64,000 nt of DNA from Acidobacteriota bacterium. GTDB taxonomy: Bacteria; Acidobacteriota; Terriglobia; Acidiferrales; UBA7541. The position numbers and the translations under genes were made by a program. The notes under the pieces are model-generated. The model did no database searches. It was not told where the DNA came from and saw only the letters and a list, made by a program, of their open reading frames with translations. The stretch lies in contig JABCZN010000020.1 in assembly GCA_013289665.1 (NCBI GenBank), forward strand, positions 24,175-88,174, read 5' to 3'. Below are positions 9,530-17,186 of the stretch, in pieces; within the stretch, counting starts at the first letter, position 1, and each line of letters begins with the position of its first letter.

Positions 9530-10513
9530 TCATTTCTCCGCTGGTGTGATAACGATACTGCGATAGGTTACGCGCCCTTTTTCACTTCCTTGAAGATAGA
9601 TGGGGCCCGGGAGTTCTTCGTGACTGTCCAGGGCACCGCCGGTGATGCCCGGAATTTCCTTGTGATCGATGACGGTCTGGCCATTTTGAACGACGGTGAT
9701 CCATCGCCCGATCAGGGTGATGTCGAAGCTCTGCCATTCTCCCGGCTTGCGCTGCAATTCGGGCACAGGAGCCAGAAATCCGTACACGCCCCCCGTATGA
9801 TGGCTTTGCGGTTCCTCGGCGGAGTCTGTTTCCACCTGAACCTCGTACCGTCCGCGCAGGTATACGCCGCTGTTGGAATTGGTATCGGCCTTGAATTCGA
9901 CATGCAATTTGAAATCTTCAAACTTGGAATCGTTGATCAGCTCGGGGCCGTTTCCAGGCGTAATCAAATTGCCGTTCTCGACCTTCCACACCGTCGCTCC
10001 GGGGCCTTTCATTTTCCACCCGCTCAAATCCTTGCCGTTAAACAGGGGGATCGGCTTGCCCCACCTGGGTTCATCGCTTGGCTTCAAGGCTGGCGCTCTT
10101 CGGCCGGTCCACTGCCAGGCCTTTCCGTCGGGTCCATTCACCGTCCCCGACAGCGTCTTTCCAACAAGCGTACCTTCAAAAACCATGTCGGCCGGACTGG
10201 CTTCCTCGTCTTTGGGAGAAACGAAAGTAAGTTTGTCCTTTGAGAGCTCAACCTTGGGCAGTGGCCTCGCGTTTCCCCAACGGCCCACCATGTCGGCTTT
10301 CAACTGCTCGCCCTCCCGTCGAACTTCCAGCCACGATGGGTATTCGCGATCCGGAGCCTTTAGCGTCAAATCCCAACGTCCCAGAAAAGCCTTCGCGGAT
10401 TCGCTGGAAGGCGATGAGGATTTTCCCGCAGGTTTTTCGGCTTGGGAGTATGCTTTTGCGCCCAACAACAAACTCGCCACCACTAGGACGTTTACGATCC
10501 TTCTTAGCTTCAT
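9530..10513 (-). CDS. DUF1080 (3-keto-disaccharide hydrolase family) exported protein
   Basis: The mature protein ends in a DUF1080 jelly-roll: PIPLFNGKDLSGWK marks its start, followed by FKLHVEFK, NSGVYLRGRYEVQV and ITGGALDSH blocks. The ATG at 10513 is preferred because it gives a canonical signal peptide (MKLRR plus hydrophobic core, cleavage near SQA). A TTG at 10543 would add 10 residues, and the GGAG at 10531-10534 sits between the two options, so the start is not certain. DUF1080 proteins act on or bind glycosides, and members of the Pfam family have been assigned to 3-keto-glycoside hydrolysis. Its partner 48 bp upstream is a Gfo/Idh/MocA oxidoreductase, the type of enzyme that makes 3-keto sugars. 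Confidence 0.85.
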   Translation of the reverse strand: MKLRRIVNVLVVASLLLGAKAYSQAEKPAGKSSSPSSESAKAFLGRWDLTLKAPDREYPSWLEVRREGEQLKADMVGRWGNARPLPKVELSKDKLTFVSPKDEEASPADMVFEGTLVGKTLSGTVNGPDGKAWQWTGRRAPALKPSDEPRWGKPIPLFNGKDLSGWKMKGPGATVWKVENGNLITPGNGPELINDSKFEDFKLHVEFKADTNSNSGVYLRGRYEVQVETDSAEEPQSHHTGGVYGFLAPVPELQRKPGEWQSFDITLIGRWITVVQNGQTVIDHKEIPGITGGALDSHEELPGPIYLQGSEKGRVTYRSIVITPAEK

Positions 10514-10561
10514 AAGATTTTCGATCTTTTCTCCTCGCAGCAAACTCAGCTAATTCGCACT

Positions 10562-11914
10562 CTAGGACTTAATGGTTTGTGAATCGGCATCCCAATACAC
10601 AGGGCTCTTGCGGTAGTACGATTCATTTGCCATGTGGCACCCAAGCGCCGCGTTGTGACCGAACACCACGTCCTGCACGAGCGGTTTCCGCGAACGGACG
10701 GCCTGGAAAAAATTCCAGAGGTGCGGTTTCAAATCGTCATAGTCATTTCCGCGATAGCTTTCCGTCTTCGGGGCAGGCTCGTGCCCGGGTTTCGGATCGT
10801 GTTCGTCATGCCATTGTTTGAAGTACGCATTCTTCAGCCGGCTGGGAAGTCCGTAGCAGTAGTAGCTGGGCGCCAGGTCGACCCCGGCCTGCGGCGTGTA
10901 GCTTAATCCGAACTCGGTAAGTTCAAGAATTCCCTTCGATCCCATAAAGCGTGTGACTTCCGCTGTCTCTGTCGCTAGCGTCAATCTCATGTACACAGGG
11001 ATCTCTCCGTATTCGAAGAGTACCGGATGCACGTCGGGTGTATTCCTTCCATCTTTCCAACGGTAAATTCCCCCAAACGCCGACGCTCGCTTCGGAGCCT
11101 CATTGATCCCCAAAACAAACTGCATGCCACTGAGCAAATGAACCAGCAGGTCTCCCGCCAGACCCGTTCCGTACTCCTTCCAACACCGCCAACGGGCGAA
11201 TAGATAAGGATCAAACGGTTTCTTCGGTGCTGTACCCAGCCAGGTGTCCCAATCCAGATTTTGGGGAGACAGATCCGCGGGGGGCGGATATTCCCAAGCC
11301 CCCGTAGGATCGTTGCGCCCCAAACTCCCTTCAACAAGACTTAGTTCACCAATCGCTCCACTGTCATAGAGTTCCTTGGCCTTCGCGCACAGGACCGAAC
11401 TCGTACGCTGCGCGCCGATCTGGGTAATGCGATCCGTCTTTTTTGTGGCCGCGACCATCGCCAACCCATCGGCAGGGCTGTGGGACATGGGCTTCTCGCA
11501 GTACACGTCCTTCCCCGCGCTCACGGCGTCCACAAACACTTGTTTGTGCCAGTGATCCGGAACCGCAATTATCATGGCGTCGATCTCTTTGTCGTCGAGC
11601 AATTCTTTGTAGCGTCTTGTGGTCTTAATGGATTTTCCGGCGATTTCCTTCGCCAGTTCATGACGCCCGTCGTAAAGATCGCAGGCAGCTACGCATTCTA
11701 CGCCAGGCAGTTGGATGGCGGTTGTTAGCAGTCCGGTTCCCTCCATACCAACGCCAACAATTCCAAAACGAACTTTATCGCTTGGGGCGTTCACGCGCGG
11801 CAGAGCCGTCAACGGATCGGGGTCGAGCAGAATGTACTTAGCGGCCAGCGAGGCTCCTGCTACTCCTGCGCTCCGCTGCAAAAATCCACGGCGCGAAAAA
11901 CCAGTTTTGCTCAT
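10562..11914 (-). CDS. Gfo/Idh/MocA-family oxidoreductase with Tat signal
   Basis: The protein has 450 residues. The N-terminus SRRGFLQR followed by an Ala/Gly-rich hydrophobic stretch is a Tat signal, so the enzyme folds with its nicotinamide cofactor and is then exported. A Rossmann motif GIVGVGMEGTG lies near residue 50, and the EKP motif (CEKPMSHS) typical of the family follows at about 140. A GGGGGGA ribosome site precedes the ATG. Members oxidise or rearrange sugars and sugar derivatives. Next to a DUF1080 protein it fits an oxidative route of glycoside cleavage through 3-keto intermediates in the periplasm, which is an inference from family knowledge and pairing. Confidence 0.88.
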   Translation of the reverse strand: MSKTGFSRRGFLQRSAGVAGASLAAKYILLDPDPLTALPRVNAPSDKVRFGIVGVGMEGTGLLTTAIQLPGVECVAACDLYDGRHELAKEIAGKSIKTTRRYKELLDDKEIDAMIIAVPDHWHKQVFVDAVSAGKDVYCEKPMSHSPADGLAMVAATKKTDRITQIGAQRTSSVLCAKAKELYDSGAIGELSLVEGSLGRNDPTGAWEYPPPADLSPQNLDWDTWLGTAPKKPFDPYLFARWRCWKEYGTGLAGDLLVHLLSGMQFVLGINEAPKRASAFGGIYRWKDGRNTPDVHPVLFEYGEIPVYMRLTLATETAEVTRFMGSKGILELTEFGLSYTPQAGVDLAPSYYCYGLPSRLKNAYFKQWHDEHDPKPGHEPAPKTESYRGNDYDDLKPHLWNFFQAVRSRKPLVQDVVFGHNAALGCHMANESYYRKSPVYWDADSQTIKS

Positions 11915-12187
11915 ACCGCGTCCCCCCAGTTTTTGGAAAGTTCCCTTCCGAGTTAAACAAACGATTTATCTCAGCATATCGAAGCCGCCAGCCTCTCGGA
12001 TGGTACACCGTTCAGCGCCAGCCGCGAACGACAAATTGGAGTTGTCAGGCTCCAAATAGGAGGTGGCACACCTTTTGGCAGGCGAAACCGGCATAGAACC
12101 TTCTTGATTTCCAGGTCGGAAGGTAAATTAGAGCTTCCTCGCTTTTTCTGTGTGACTTCTACGATCCATGACGAAGTGCCGCCCCTC

Positions 12188-12496
12188 ATGATGAAACTTA
12201 CTTTGATAGTCCTTCTGAGCAGGTTTTTGTTACAAACCGCGACCGGGCTCCTCGCTCTGAATCAATGGATGAAGGAGTACGCGGCGACAGAAGGCATCGG
12301 CTATCTGGGCTATTACTCAGCGATAGTCAATGACCAACATGGGTTGAAAGCAGAATTTAGTGACGTCGACGTTCATCCGAACGCGGCAGGCTACATCATA
12401 ATGGCGCGACTTGTGGCGGATGCAATTGCCAGGTTAAAACTACGGCCACCGAAGAAATCACCCCAGACGCCGATGCGAAGCAGTCTCTACCTGTAG
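12188..12496 (+). pseudogene. SGNH/GDSL hydrolase remnant (C-terminal part joined to a short hydrophobic leader)
   Basis: From about 12256 the frame reads as the last third of an SGNH esterase, with the conserved Asp-x-x-His block DVHPNAAGY. The nucleophile-Ser block, the Gly block and the Asn block are all missing. The remnant sits in frame behind a 20-residue hydrophobic leader starting at the ATG doublet at 12188, which looks like an internal deletion that kept the signal peptide. No good ribosome site is visible. Its 3' end overlaps the end of the intact SGNH gene on the other strand by 10 bp. The 270 bp before it (11915-12187) show no gene. Confidence 0.6.
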
Positions 12497-13236
12497 CTTT
12501 TGTGACTGTTGAGACCAAACCGCTCGAGAAGCAGGGGTTTTATAATCGAGGTCCACAATGCATAACACTTGGGAGCCGGGTGCAGTCCGTCTTCGACGAA
12601 TAGGTCAGCGCGAAGATTTCCTTTCGAATCGAACATGGCCGAGGCGACGTCTACGTACTGAACGCGTTCCTGCGTGTGCGTGAAATCTCGGATCATCCAG
12701 TTCGCTTCTTTCATTCTGGGCCATGCGCTCAATCTCGACTTGGATGGTTTGATGGAAATCAGATAGATCCAGGTTTCCGGTAACGCAGCGCGGATGGTTT
12801 GGACGAGCGTCCGGGCATCCTTGGCAACCGATTCCGGCGTCTTGGAAGATTCTGGTGCAAGGTCGTTGTCACCCTCGTAGATCACGACTGCGCGGGGGTG
12901 ATAGGCAATGACGATTCGCTTCGCATATTGGTTGAGATCGGAATATTGCGAACCGCCAAAGCCTCGATTAATGACATCGAGGGGCTTCATTTCCTCGACC
13001 AGGGTGTCCCATCGAGCGATACTCGAGGAGCCTGCGAAAACGATGCATCCCAATTTGGGAGGATCGACTTTGTCGTGCTCTTCAAACTTGCGGATGGATG
13101 GTTCCCAATCCTGGGCTTGGGCCAGCATGCTGGAAGCAAAAGCATGTTTTCGGCCCTCAACTCCCGCTAGACATACCGAAAGTAGAACGAGGCTGATGAG
13201 GGTTCTTCGAATGAGTTGACTGATTGGTTGGGTCAT
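12487..13236 (-). CDS. SGNH/GDSL-family esterase, exported
   Basis: The protein has 249 residues with an N-terminal hydrophobic signal region (LISLVLLSVCLAGV). All four SGNH blocks are present: Ser in FAGSSSIA, Gly in NRGFGGSQ, Asn in YEGDNDLA, and the Asp-His pair in DGLHPAPKCY. The family hydrolyses acyl or acetyl esters, and an exported member next to glycoside hydrolases may deacetylate a glycan. It is the last gene of the sugar locus before the remnant-rich zone and has no clear operon partner. It overlaps the 3' end of a degraded relative on the plus strand. Confidence 0.85.
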   Translation of the reverse strand: MTQPISQLIRRTLISLVLLSVCLAGVEGRKHAFASSMLAQAQDWEPSIRKFEEHDKVDPPKLGCIVFAGSSSIARWDTLVEEMKPLDVINRGFGGSQYSDLNQYAKRIVIAYHPRAVVIYEGDNDLAPESSKTPESVAKDARTLVQTIRAALPETWIYLISIKPSKSRLSAWPRMKEANWMIRDFTHTQERVQYVDVASAMFDSKGNLRADLFVEDGLHPAPKCYALWTSIIKPLLLERFGLNSHKSYR

Positions 13237-13260
13237 GGACTGTAAGTTCCCTTTGAATAA

Positions 13261-13389
13261 TTAGTGTACGCCGGATGCTTCAAGAATCTCCTGAATGGTG
13301 TGGCCGCCCGCGCTTTTCATATCCAGTCCCAGGAGTGCGGCATTCGTCGGGGCTACGTCTACATTGGAAACCTGCGTGAGCCGGACACT
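13261..13389 (-). pseudogene. C-terminal remnant of an alkaline-phosphatase-superfamily phosphodiesterase
   Basis: A 42-codon minus-strand frame ends at a TAA at 13261-13263 and is closed upstream by an in-frame TAG. It contains VSNVDVAPTNAALLGLDM and then GGHTIQEILEASG, the pattern found at the end of nucleotide pyrophosphatase and alkaline-phosphatase-type enzymes (V-x-N-x-D-x-A-P-T-x-x-x-L-L-G). No start or catalytic region remains. It is one of several tail fragments packed between 12.2 and 18 kb. Confidence 0.45.
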
Positions 13390-13443
13390 CTAATCAGCGG
13401 GGCCGATTACATTATCGACGGTGGCACGATGCCCACGACTTGA
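13387..13443 (+). pseudogene. C-terminal remnant of a short-chain dehydrogenase/reductase
   Basis: The last 18 codons of a plus-strand frame read SGADYIIDGGTMPTT and stop at 13441-13443. This is the classic C-terminal tail of SDR enzymes (A-x-Y-I/V-x-G-G-T). Nothing upstream continues it, because the other strand carries an unrelated remnant that abuts it. The abutting tails of two unrelated genes mark a deletion junction. From 13444 to 13634 I see no gene. Confidence 0.45.
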
Positions 13444-13634
13444 TGCCCTCGTATCACGGGCGACAGATTAGCCCCGCGGGCTCGCGGATGTTTTCTCGTA
13501 GCTGCTCCCCGAATAGTCGGCAAGAACGAAGCCGCTTGTGCGGTGGACGCTTCGCGTGAGGTAGTGGAGCGGTGGTTGCCTAAAGGTTGAGATAAGTTGT
13601 CGGGTGCTGGCCTTCGAGTGGGAATGGTGCGCCA

Positions 13635-13675
13635 TTGACAAAGACCTAAAATTGGCATAGGCTGTGACATATGCC
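13635..13675 (+). promoter_or_regulatory. Promoter and operator of the first vapBC pair, apparently leaderless
   Basis: A perfect -35 hexamer TTGACA is at 13635-13640 and a weak -10 (TAGGCT) is 17 bp further at 13658-13663, so transcription should begin within a few bases of the vapB ATG at 13671. An inverted repeat GGCATA / TATGCC (13654-13659 and 13670-13675) spans the -10 and the start codon. This is the expected place for autorepression by the VapBC complex. No Shine-Dalgarno sequence is present. Confidence 0.5.
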
Positions 13676-13919
13676 AAGACGACTAGTCACAGCCGAAAGA
13701 CACGTGAAGGTCTTTAAGAATGGGCGAAACCGGGCTGTGCGGATTCCTCGGGAGTTCGAATTCCCCGGTGAGGACGCCGTCATGCGCAAGGAGGGAGACC
13801 GGCTGATCATCGAACCTGCGCCGCCCAAGTCCCTGTTGTCCGTTCTTGCCACCCTGAGCCGGCTCGATGAAAATTTCGCGCCGATTCTGGATGAGCCTCC
13901 TGATCGGGTCGATCTATGA
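13671..13919 (+). CDS. vapB: VapB-type antitoxin (AbrB/SpoVT fold)
   Basis: This 82-residue protein has an N-terminal swapped-hairpin DNA-binding pattern (HVKVFKNGRNRAVRIPREFEF, then AVMRKEGDRLIIEP) typical of AbrB-like VapB antitoxins. Its C-terminal tail (FAPILDEPPDRVDL) is the toxin-binding part. It overlaps the toxin gene by 4 bp (ATGA). It should repress its own promoter and neutralise the PIN-domain RNase encoded next to it. Confidence 0.85.
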   Translation: MPRRLVTAERHVKVFKNGRNRAVRIPREFEFPGEDAVMRKEGDRLIIEPAPPKSLLSVLATLSRLDENFAPILDEPPDRVDL

Positions 13920-14323
13920 CGGGCTATCTGCTTGATACCAACGTGGTCTCGGATCTGGTTCGCAATCCACAGGGCACTGTTGCGCAGCGCGTCAGGAAGG
14001 TGGGTGAAACAAAAGTTTGCACCAGCATCATTGTGGCCTCAGAGCTCCGCTATGGTGCAGAGAAGAAGGGGTCGCAGCGGCTCACGACACAACTCGAAGT
14101 GGTGCTGGGGGCTCTGCAGGTTCTTCCTTTCGATTCGCCCGCAGATGTTACGTACGCCCGGGTTCGAGCACAGCTTGAGCGGGTCGGCAAACCGATCGGC
14201 GGCAACGACCTGCTCATCGCTGCTCATGCTCTTACGCTTGGTTATACCCTGGTTAGCGACAACACAAGGGAGTTTCCTCAGGTGCGAGGCCTACAACGAG
14301 AGAACTGGCTTCGTCCCTCTTAA
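13916..14323 (+). CDS. vapC: VapC PIN-domain ribonuclease toxin
   Basis: This PIN-domain protein has 135 residues. The acidic active-site residues are readable: Asp7 in LLDTN, Glu in VASELRYG and Asp in GGNDLLIAAHA. The length matches VapC. It is translationally coupled to the AbrB-type antitoxin. VapC toxins cut RNA, often tRNA or rRNA, when the antitoxin is degraded. The frame looks intact. The 160 bp after its stop (14324-14483) hold no recognisable gene. Confidence 0.87.
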   Translation: MTGYLLDTNVVSDLVRNPQGTVAQRVRKVGETKVCTSIIVASELRYGAEKKGSQRLTTQLEVVLGALQVLPFDSPADVTYARVRAQLERVGKPIGGNDLLIAAHALTLGYTLVSDNTREFPQVRGLQRENWLRPS

Positions 14324-14483
14324 AAGCGAAATACTCTTCCTATCTAACTCTGTGCAGCCAAGGGAATGTCAACGCGCCGCGAAGGTCGTGCACTTTGCGA
14401 GCCTGCTTGAGTCTGATCGAGGAGGTTCGCGGACGCACGCAATCGGCGATGAGCACTACCAGCTTTATCACAAAGTGACCGCG

Positions 14484-14815
14484 TAGGATTGTTCAGCGAT
14501 CCGCTGGACCAGCCATGAGCATTACGGCGTGCAACTGATTGCGCCCCACAAATTCGTGCGGGACGCAGCCGCCACGCAGGACGGCCGCGTCCTGCGCCGC
14601 TACCGGCGTCGCTGGAAAGTGGAGCGCCTGTTCGCCTGGCTTCATAACTTTCGTCGCACCGTCATTCGCTGGGCGTTCTTCTCTAGATCCATCGACCGCT
14701 ATTCCGAGGACTCGGAGGCCTATAGCGGACGCGCAGAAGCCCTCTGGTACACGGGACGACTTCAGGACGCTATTCGCGACTATTCCCGCGCTCTCGAATC
14801 GAAGCCGACCAATAT
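14484..14815 (+). pseudogene. IS5-type transposase C-terminal remnant read through into a TPR fragment
   Basis: From about 14484 the frame reads HYGVQLIAPHKFV and then RRYRRRWKVERLFAWLHNFRR (the conserved end of IS5-family DDE transposases, with its Glu), and the homology stops near 14672. The same frame runs on into a tetratricopeptide-like segment (DSEAYSGRAEALWYTGRLQD, about 14697-14813), which belongs to a different protein. No terminal inverted repeats or target duplications were seen. The transposase lacks its N-terminal two thirds, so it is inactive. The rest of 14816-15145 holds no recognisable gene. Confidence 0.6.
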
Positions 14816-15145
14816 TATGTCGTTTATGTGCTTCGAACGGTGTGTTCGGAGGAGCTTAGAACCTGGAGACAAATTGCGTGACAGCAGAGCAAAATCGCGC
14901 CGGACATGCCAAGCCGTTGCAAACAAGCCGTACGTCCTCCTCGCTAAGGCCGCTGCAGAGAGGGTTGGTTCCTCTTCGAGGGCAGCCCACATATCAGCCC
15001 GGTAACTGGGTCCCACCATCATCCGGCAGCGATAGGCATGGTGACACCGCGCCAGGTCTACAGGCTGTAACACGTCGGCGACTCGATCTCGAAGTACATT
15101 CGCGGCTACGCGGATCGCACTTCCTTCAAAACGGGAATCTTCACC

Positions 15146-15361
15146 ATGACGCTTCACTTGAAATTCTGTGAAGCTCGCGCAGGCGACCCGGATTTTCCAG
15201 CCGACAATCTCGAGAAAGTCCCGCGCCTGCGCGAACTGCTCACCGAACTCCGCAAGCATCCCCTCCTCAGCGGAAAGCTCGTTCTGAAAGGCGGAACGCC
15301 GCTCAATCTTTTCTATCTCGAGCGGCTCATGCACGCGCGACGGCGAGAGCCCGGTTGCTGA
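15146..15361 (+). pseudogene. AbiEii-type nucleotidyltransferase toxin remnant
   Basis: A 71-codon frame contains LTELRKHPLLSGKLVLKGGT followed by PLNLFYLERL, which is the start of the nucleotidyltransferase fold of AbiEii/type IV toxins (the K-G-G-T/A-x-L block). It stops shortly after and lacks the D-x-D metal-binding motif that should follow. No AbiEi partner is recognisable upstream. It is a broken phage-defence or toxin gene. The stretch 15362-15484 shows no gene. Confidence 0.5.
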
Positions 15362-15484
15362 ACGAACAGCGCAGCGGAAGTGGCAAAACGCCTAGCGGAA
15401 GACCTAGCAAACCGGGCCCGGTATCTCGATCAATTGGGACGACACGGCAGCCAGTTCATCGACGAGATTCGTGATCGGCGGCGT

Positions 15485-15584
15485 TCGCCTGCTGGTTCAG
15501 ACACGGACGGAATTTGTGCCTACCACAACTCCGGCGGATCAAAAGAGCTCGATGGGTGCCGCATGGCCCGAAACAGAAGCGAGT
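15485..15584. repeat. 100-bp repeat, copy 1 (includes the 3' end of a vapC gene)
   Basis: This 100-bp stretch recurs at 18859-18958 with two mismatches, in the same orientation and 3374 bp away. Copy 1 covers the last codons of the vapC gene at 15539-15931 and 54 bp after it, so it appears to be the original place. Copy 2 lacks the rest of the gene. Confidence 0.9.
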
Positions 15585-15931
15585 CGAGCATCCCTTGTAA
15601 CTAGCGCGGCTCCGAGCATCTCGGCAAGCACGATGTAGGCGGCATCATAGGCTGAAAAATTGTGACGGAGTTGCCAAATGCGGGGCAGAAGCACGAAATG
15701 AGGATACCGAGTAACACGGAGATCGACCAGATCGCGGATCGCCTCGTCAGCACGAGGTGCGGAGACCGCTCCTTGCAACGCTAGACGCCTCAATACCTGC
15801 GTGACCTCAAGATCTAGGAGGTGAGGCGCGTGCAGGGTTTCGTTACGCGAATAAATGCGCCTTTCGATGCTCTGCCCCGCAGATGTCTGAAGAAGCCAGT
15901 CAACGGCAGCAGAAGCATCCAGGACGATCAC
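15539..15931 (-). CDS. PIN-domain toxin (VapC/FitB type)
   Basis: This 130-residue PIN protein has Asp5 in VLDASAAVDWLL as the first acidic residue, Glu in LDLEVTQVL, and Asp in SAYDAAYIVLAE near residue 95, so the catalytic set is complete. It overlaps the antitoxin gene by 4 bp. The last codons lie within the 100-bp repeat that recurs at 18.9 kb. Its role would be RNA cleavage under stress, controlled by the ribbon-helix-helix partner. Confidence 0.85.
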   Translation of the reverse strand: MIVLDASAAVDWLLQTSAGQSIERRIYSRNETLHAPHLLDLEVTQVLRRLALQGAVSAPRADEAIRDLVDLRVTRYPHFVLLPRIWQLRHNFSAYDAAYIVLAEMLGAALVTRDARLASVSGHAAPIELF

Positions 15932-16158
15932 CGCGCCTCGCGCTCTTCTCGCACCAGATGAGCGGTATCGATCTGCGCTGAAACCGGCTTACGTGTATGC
16001 AGTCGCTCCCGCAATTCTGCGAGCGTTGGCCTCTCCGCGATTTCCTTGATCTCAGCTAACAGATAGTCCGAGAGCGACATGCCTGCCATGGCAGCGCGAG
16101 CTTTCAGGCCGCGGTGCAGGGCATCGGGTACATTGCGAAGCTGAATCATTTTCGACAT
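15928..16158 (-). CDS. FitA-like ribbon-helix-helix antitoxin
   Basis: A 76-residue protein with the FitA/RHH pattern IQLRNVPDALHRGLKARAA followed by GMSLSDYLLAEI and a charged tail for toxin binding. It pairs with the PIN toxin through a 4-bp overlap. The start ATG lies inside a GACATG half-site that recurs inverted (CATGTC) at 16175-16180, a possible autoregulatory operator. It is adjacent to a tRNA remnant at 16254. Confidence 0.82.
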   Translation of the reverse strand: MSKMIQLRNVPDALHRGLKARAAMAGMSLSDYLLAEIKEIAERPTLAELRERLHTRKPVSAQIDTAHLVREEREAR

Positions 16159-16253
16159 GCTACAAGCATACTTTCATGTCGTTCACATGTCAAAGCCATG
16201 CTCTTCAAAGAACCTGCATTTCTTGGTGGGCTACTATACTAACGACCTTCATA

Positions 16254-16293
16254 CTGATAAGGGCGAGGTTGGTGGTTCAAGTCCACCCAGGCC
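16254..16293 (+). pseudogene. 3' half of a tRNA-Ile(GAT), anticodon loop to acceptor arm
   Basis: The sequence runs from the anticodon loop CTGATAA (anticodon GAT) through the variable region to a perfect T arm (GGTGG, loop TTCAAGT, CCACC at 16271-16287) and ends with CAGGCC of the acceptor stem. It resembles the 3' half of standard bacterial tRNA-Ile(GAT) genes at nearly every position. The 5' side does not pair: the bases before the loop cannot form the anticodon stem, and there is no D arm. Such 3' halves are typical products of integration at tRNA genes. No integrase gene and no second copy were found in the window. Confidence 0.7.
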
Positions 16294-16312
16294 GCTCAGC
16301 GACCCCATTTGT

Positions 16313-16329
16313 GGTAAGATAGTCTTACC
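16313..16329 (+). promoter_or_regulatory. Palindromic operator directly before a vapB start codon
   Basis: GGTAAGA-TAG-TCTTACC is a perfect 7-bp inverted repeat with a 3-bp centre, and its last base touches the ATG at 16330. A -10-like TAAGAT (16315-16320) lies inside it. There is no ribosome-binding site, which suggests a leaderless message repressed by its own product. Confidence 0.6.
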
Positions 16330-16587
16330 ATGCTCACAACAGTTTCAACGAAGGGCCAAGTTGTCGTCCCCAGTAGGATCCGGCGCAAACTCGGACTGCG
16401 ACCGGGAGACTCGCTGGAAGCCAGAGTTGAGGGACAACATATTGTCCTGACTCCGCGAAGAGTTCGTTCGCGAAAGGCACGTATCATTCGGGACCCGGTC
16501 ACTGGATTGCCGGTTCTAACCGCGGGTCCTAAGGCTCCCATCCTGACGAGTGCAGAAGTGCGCGAAATCCTTGCCGATTTTCCATGA
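16330..16587 (+). CDS. vapB: VapB-type antitoxin (AbrB/MazE fold)
   Basis: This 85-residue protein begins with the textbook AbrB-like pattern TVSTKGQVVVPSRIRRKLGL, RPGDSLEARVEG, and ends in a toxin-contact tail (LTSAEVREILADFP). It overlaps the toxin gene by 4 bp. A perfect palindrome touches the start codon, indicating tight autorepression and probably leaderless translation. The family partner is a PIN RNase, which is present. Confidence 0.88.
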   Translation: MLTTVSTKGQVVVPSRIRRKLGLRPGDSLEARVEGQHIVLTPRRVRSRKARIIRDPVTGLPVLTAGPKAPILTSAEVREILADFP

Positions 16588-17000
16588 GATACCTACTGGA
16601 CGTGAATACCCTGCTTGCGCTCGTCGTATTGGAGCATGAGTTTCATGCCCGGGTTGCAAGTTGGGTGGAACGCCTTGGCGCAAGCGGCGTTCCTGAACTG
16701 GCAACATGTTCGATCACCGAATTGGGCTTTGCGCGTGTGCTAGGACAGGCTCAACAGTTTGGCTCGTCCATCGCACAGGCGCGCGAGCTCTTGCTCAAGG
16801 TGAAAAATAGCGGTGGAATGCGCTGGATTTTCATTCCCGATGACCGCGACATCTCCCATCTCCCCAGGTGGGTCCGAACCCCAAAGCAAACCACCGACGG
16901 GCACCTTGCGGGGCTCGCTAAAGCCAACGAGGCCGTCTTGGCCATGCTGGACCGCCGAATCCCCGGTGCGCTCATCATCCCCCAGAGCCGCCATTCATAA
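16584..17000 (+). CDS. vapC: VapC PIN-domain ribonuclease toxin
   Basis: A 138-residue PIN protein with Asp6 in LLDVNTLLAL, Glu in SITELGFARVL, and Asp in TDGHLAGLAKAN. The frame is intact and coupled to the AbrB-type antitoxin. The form with LDVNTLLALV and a late TDGHLAGLA block is a distinct VapC subfamily, different from the other PIN toxins here, so the modules arrived separately and are not tandem duplicates. Confidence 0.86.
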   Translation: MRYLLDVNTLLALVVLEHEFHARVASWVERLGASGVPELATCSITELGFARVLGQAQQFGSSIAQARELLLKVKNSGGMRWIFIPDDRDISHLPRWVRTPKQTTDGHLAGLAKANEAVLAMLDRRIPGALIIPQSRHS

Positions 17001-17186
17001 AGAGAGCACGAAGACGCTTGGGTTCCAGCTCAGTAGTTCTAAGATCGTCAGCCAGGGCCCACCATTCGAATCGCCAGTAAATACGCGGCTATTCTCACTT
17101 TTCCTTTTTCGGGGAATGTCTCCCAAAAACCATTTTACCAAAAGTCCGCGTAGGTTACAGCTGCCGGTTCGGGTCCGGGCCGCGAC

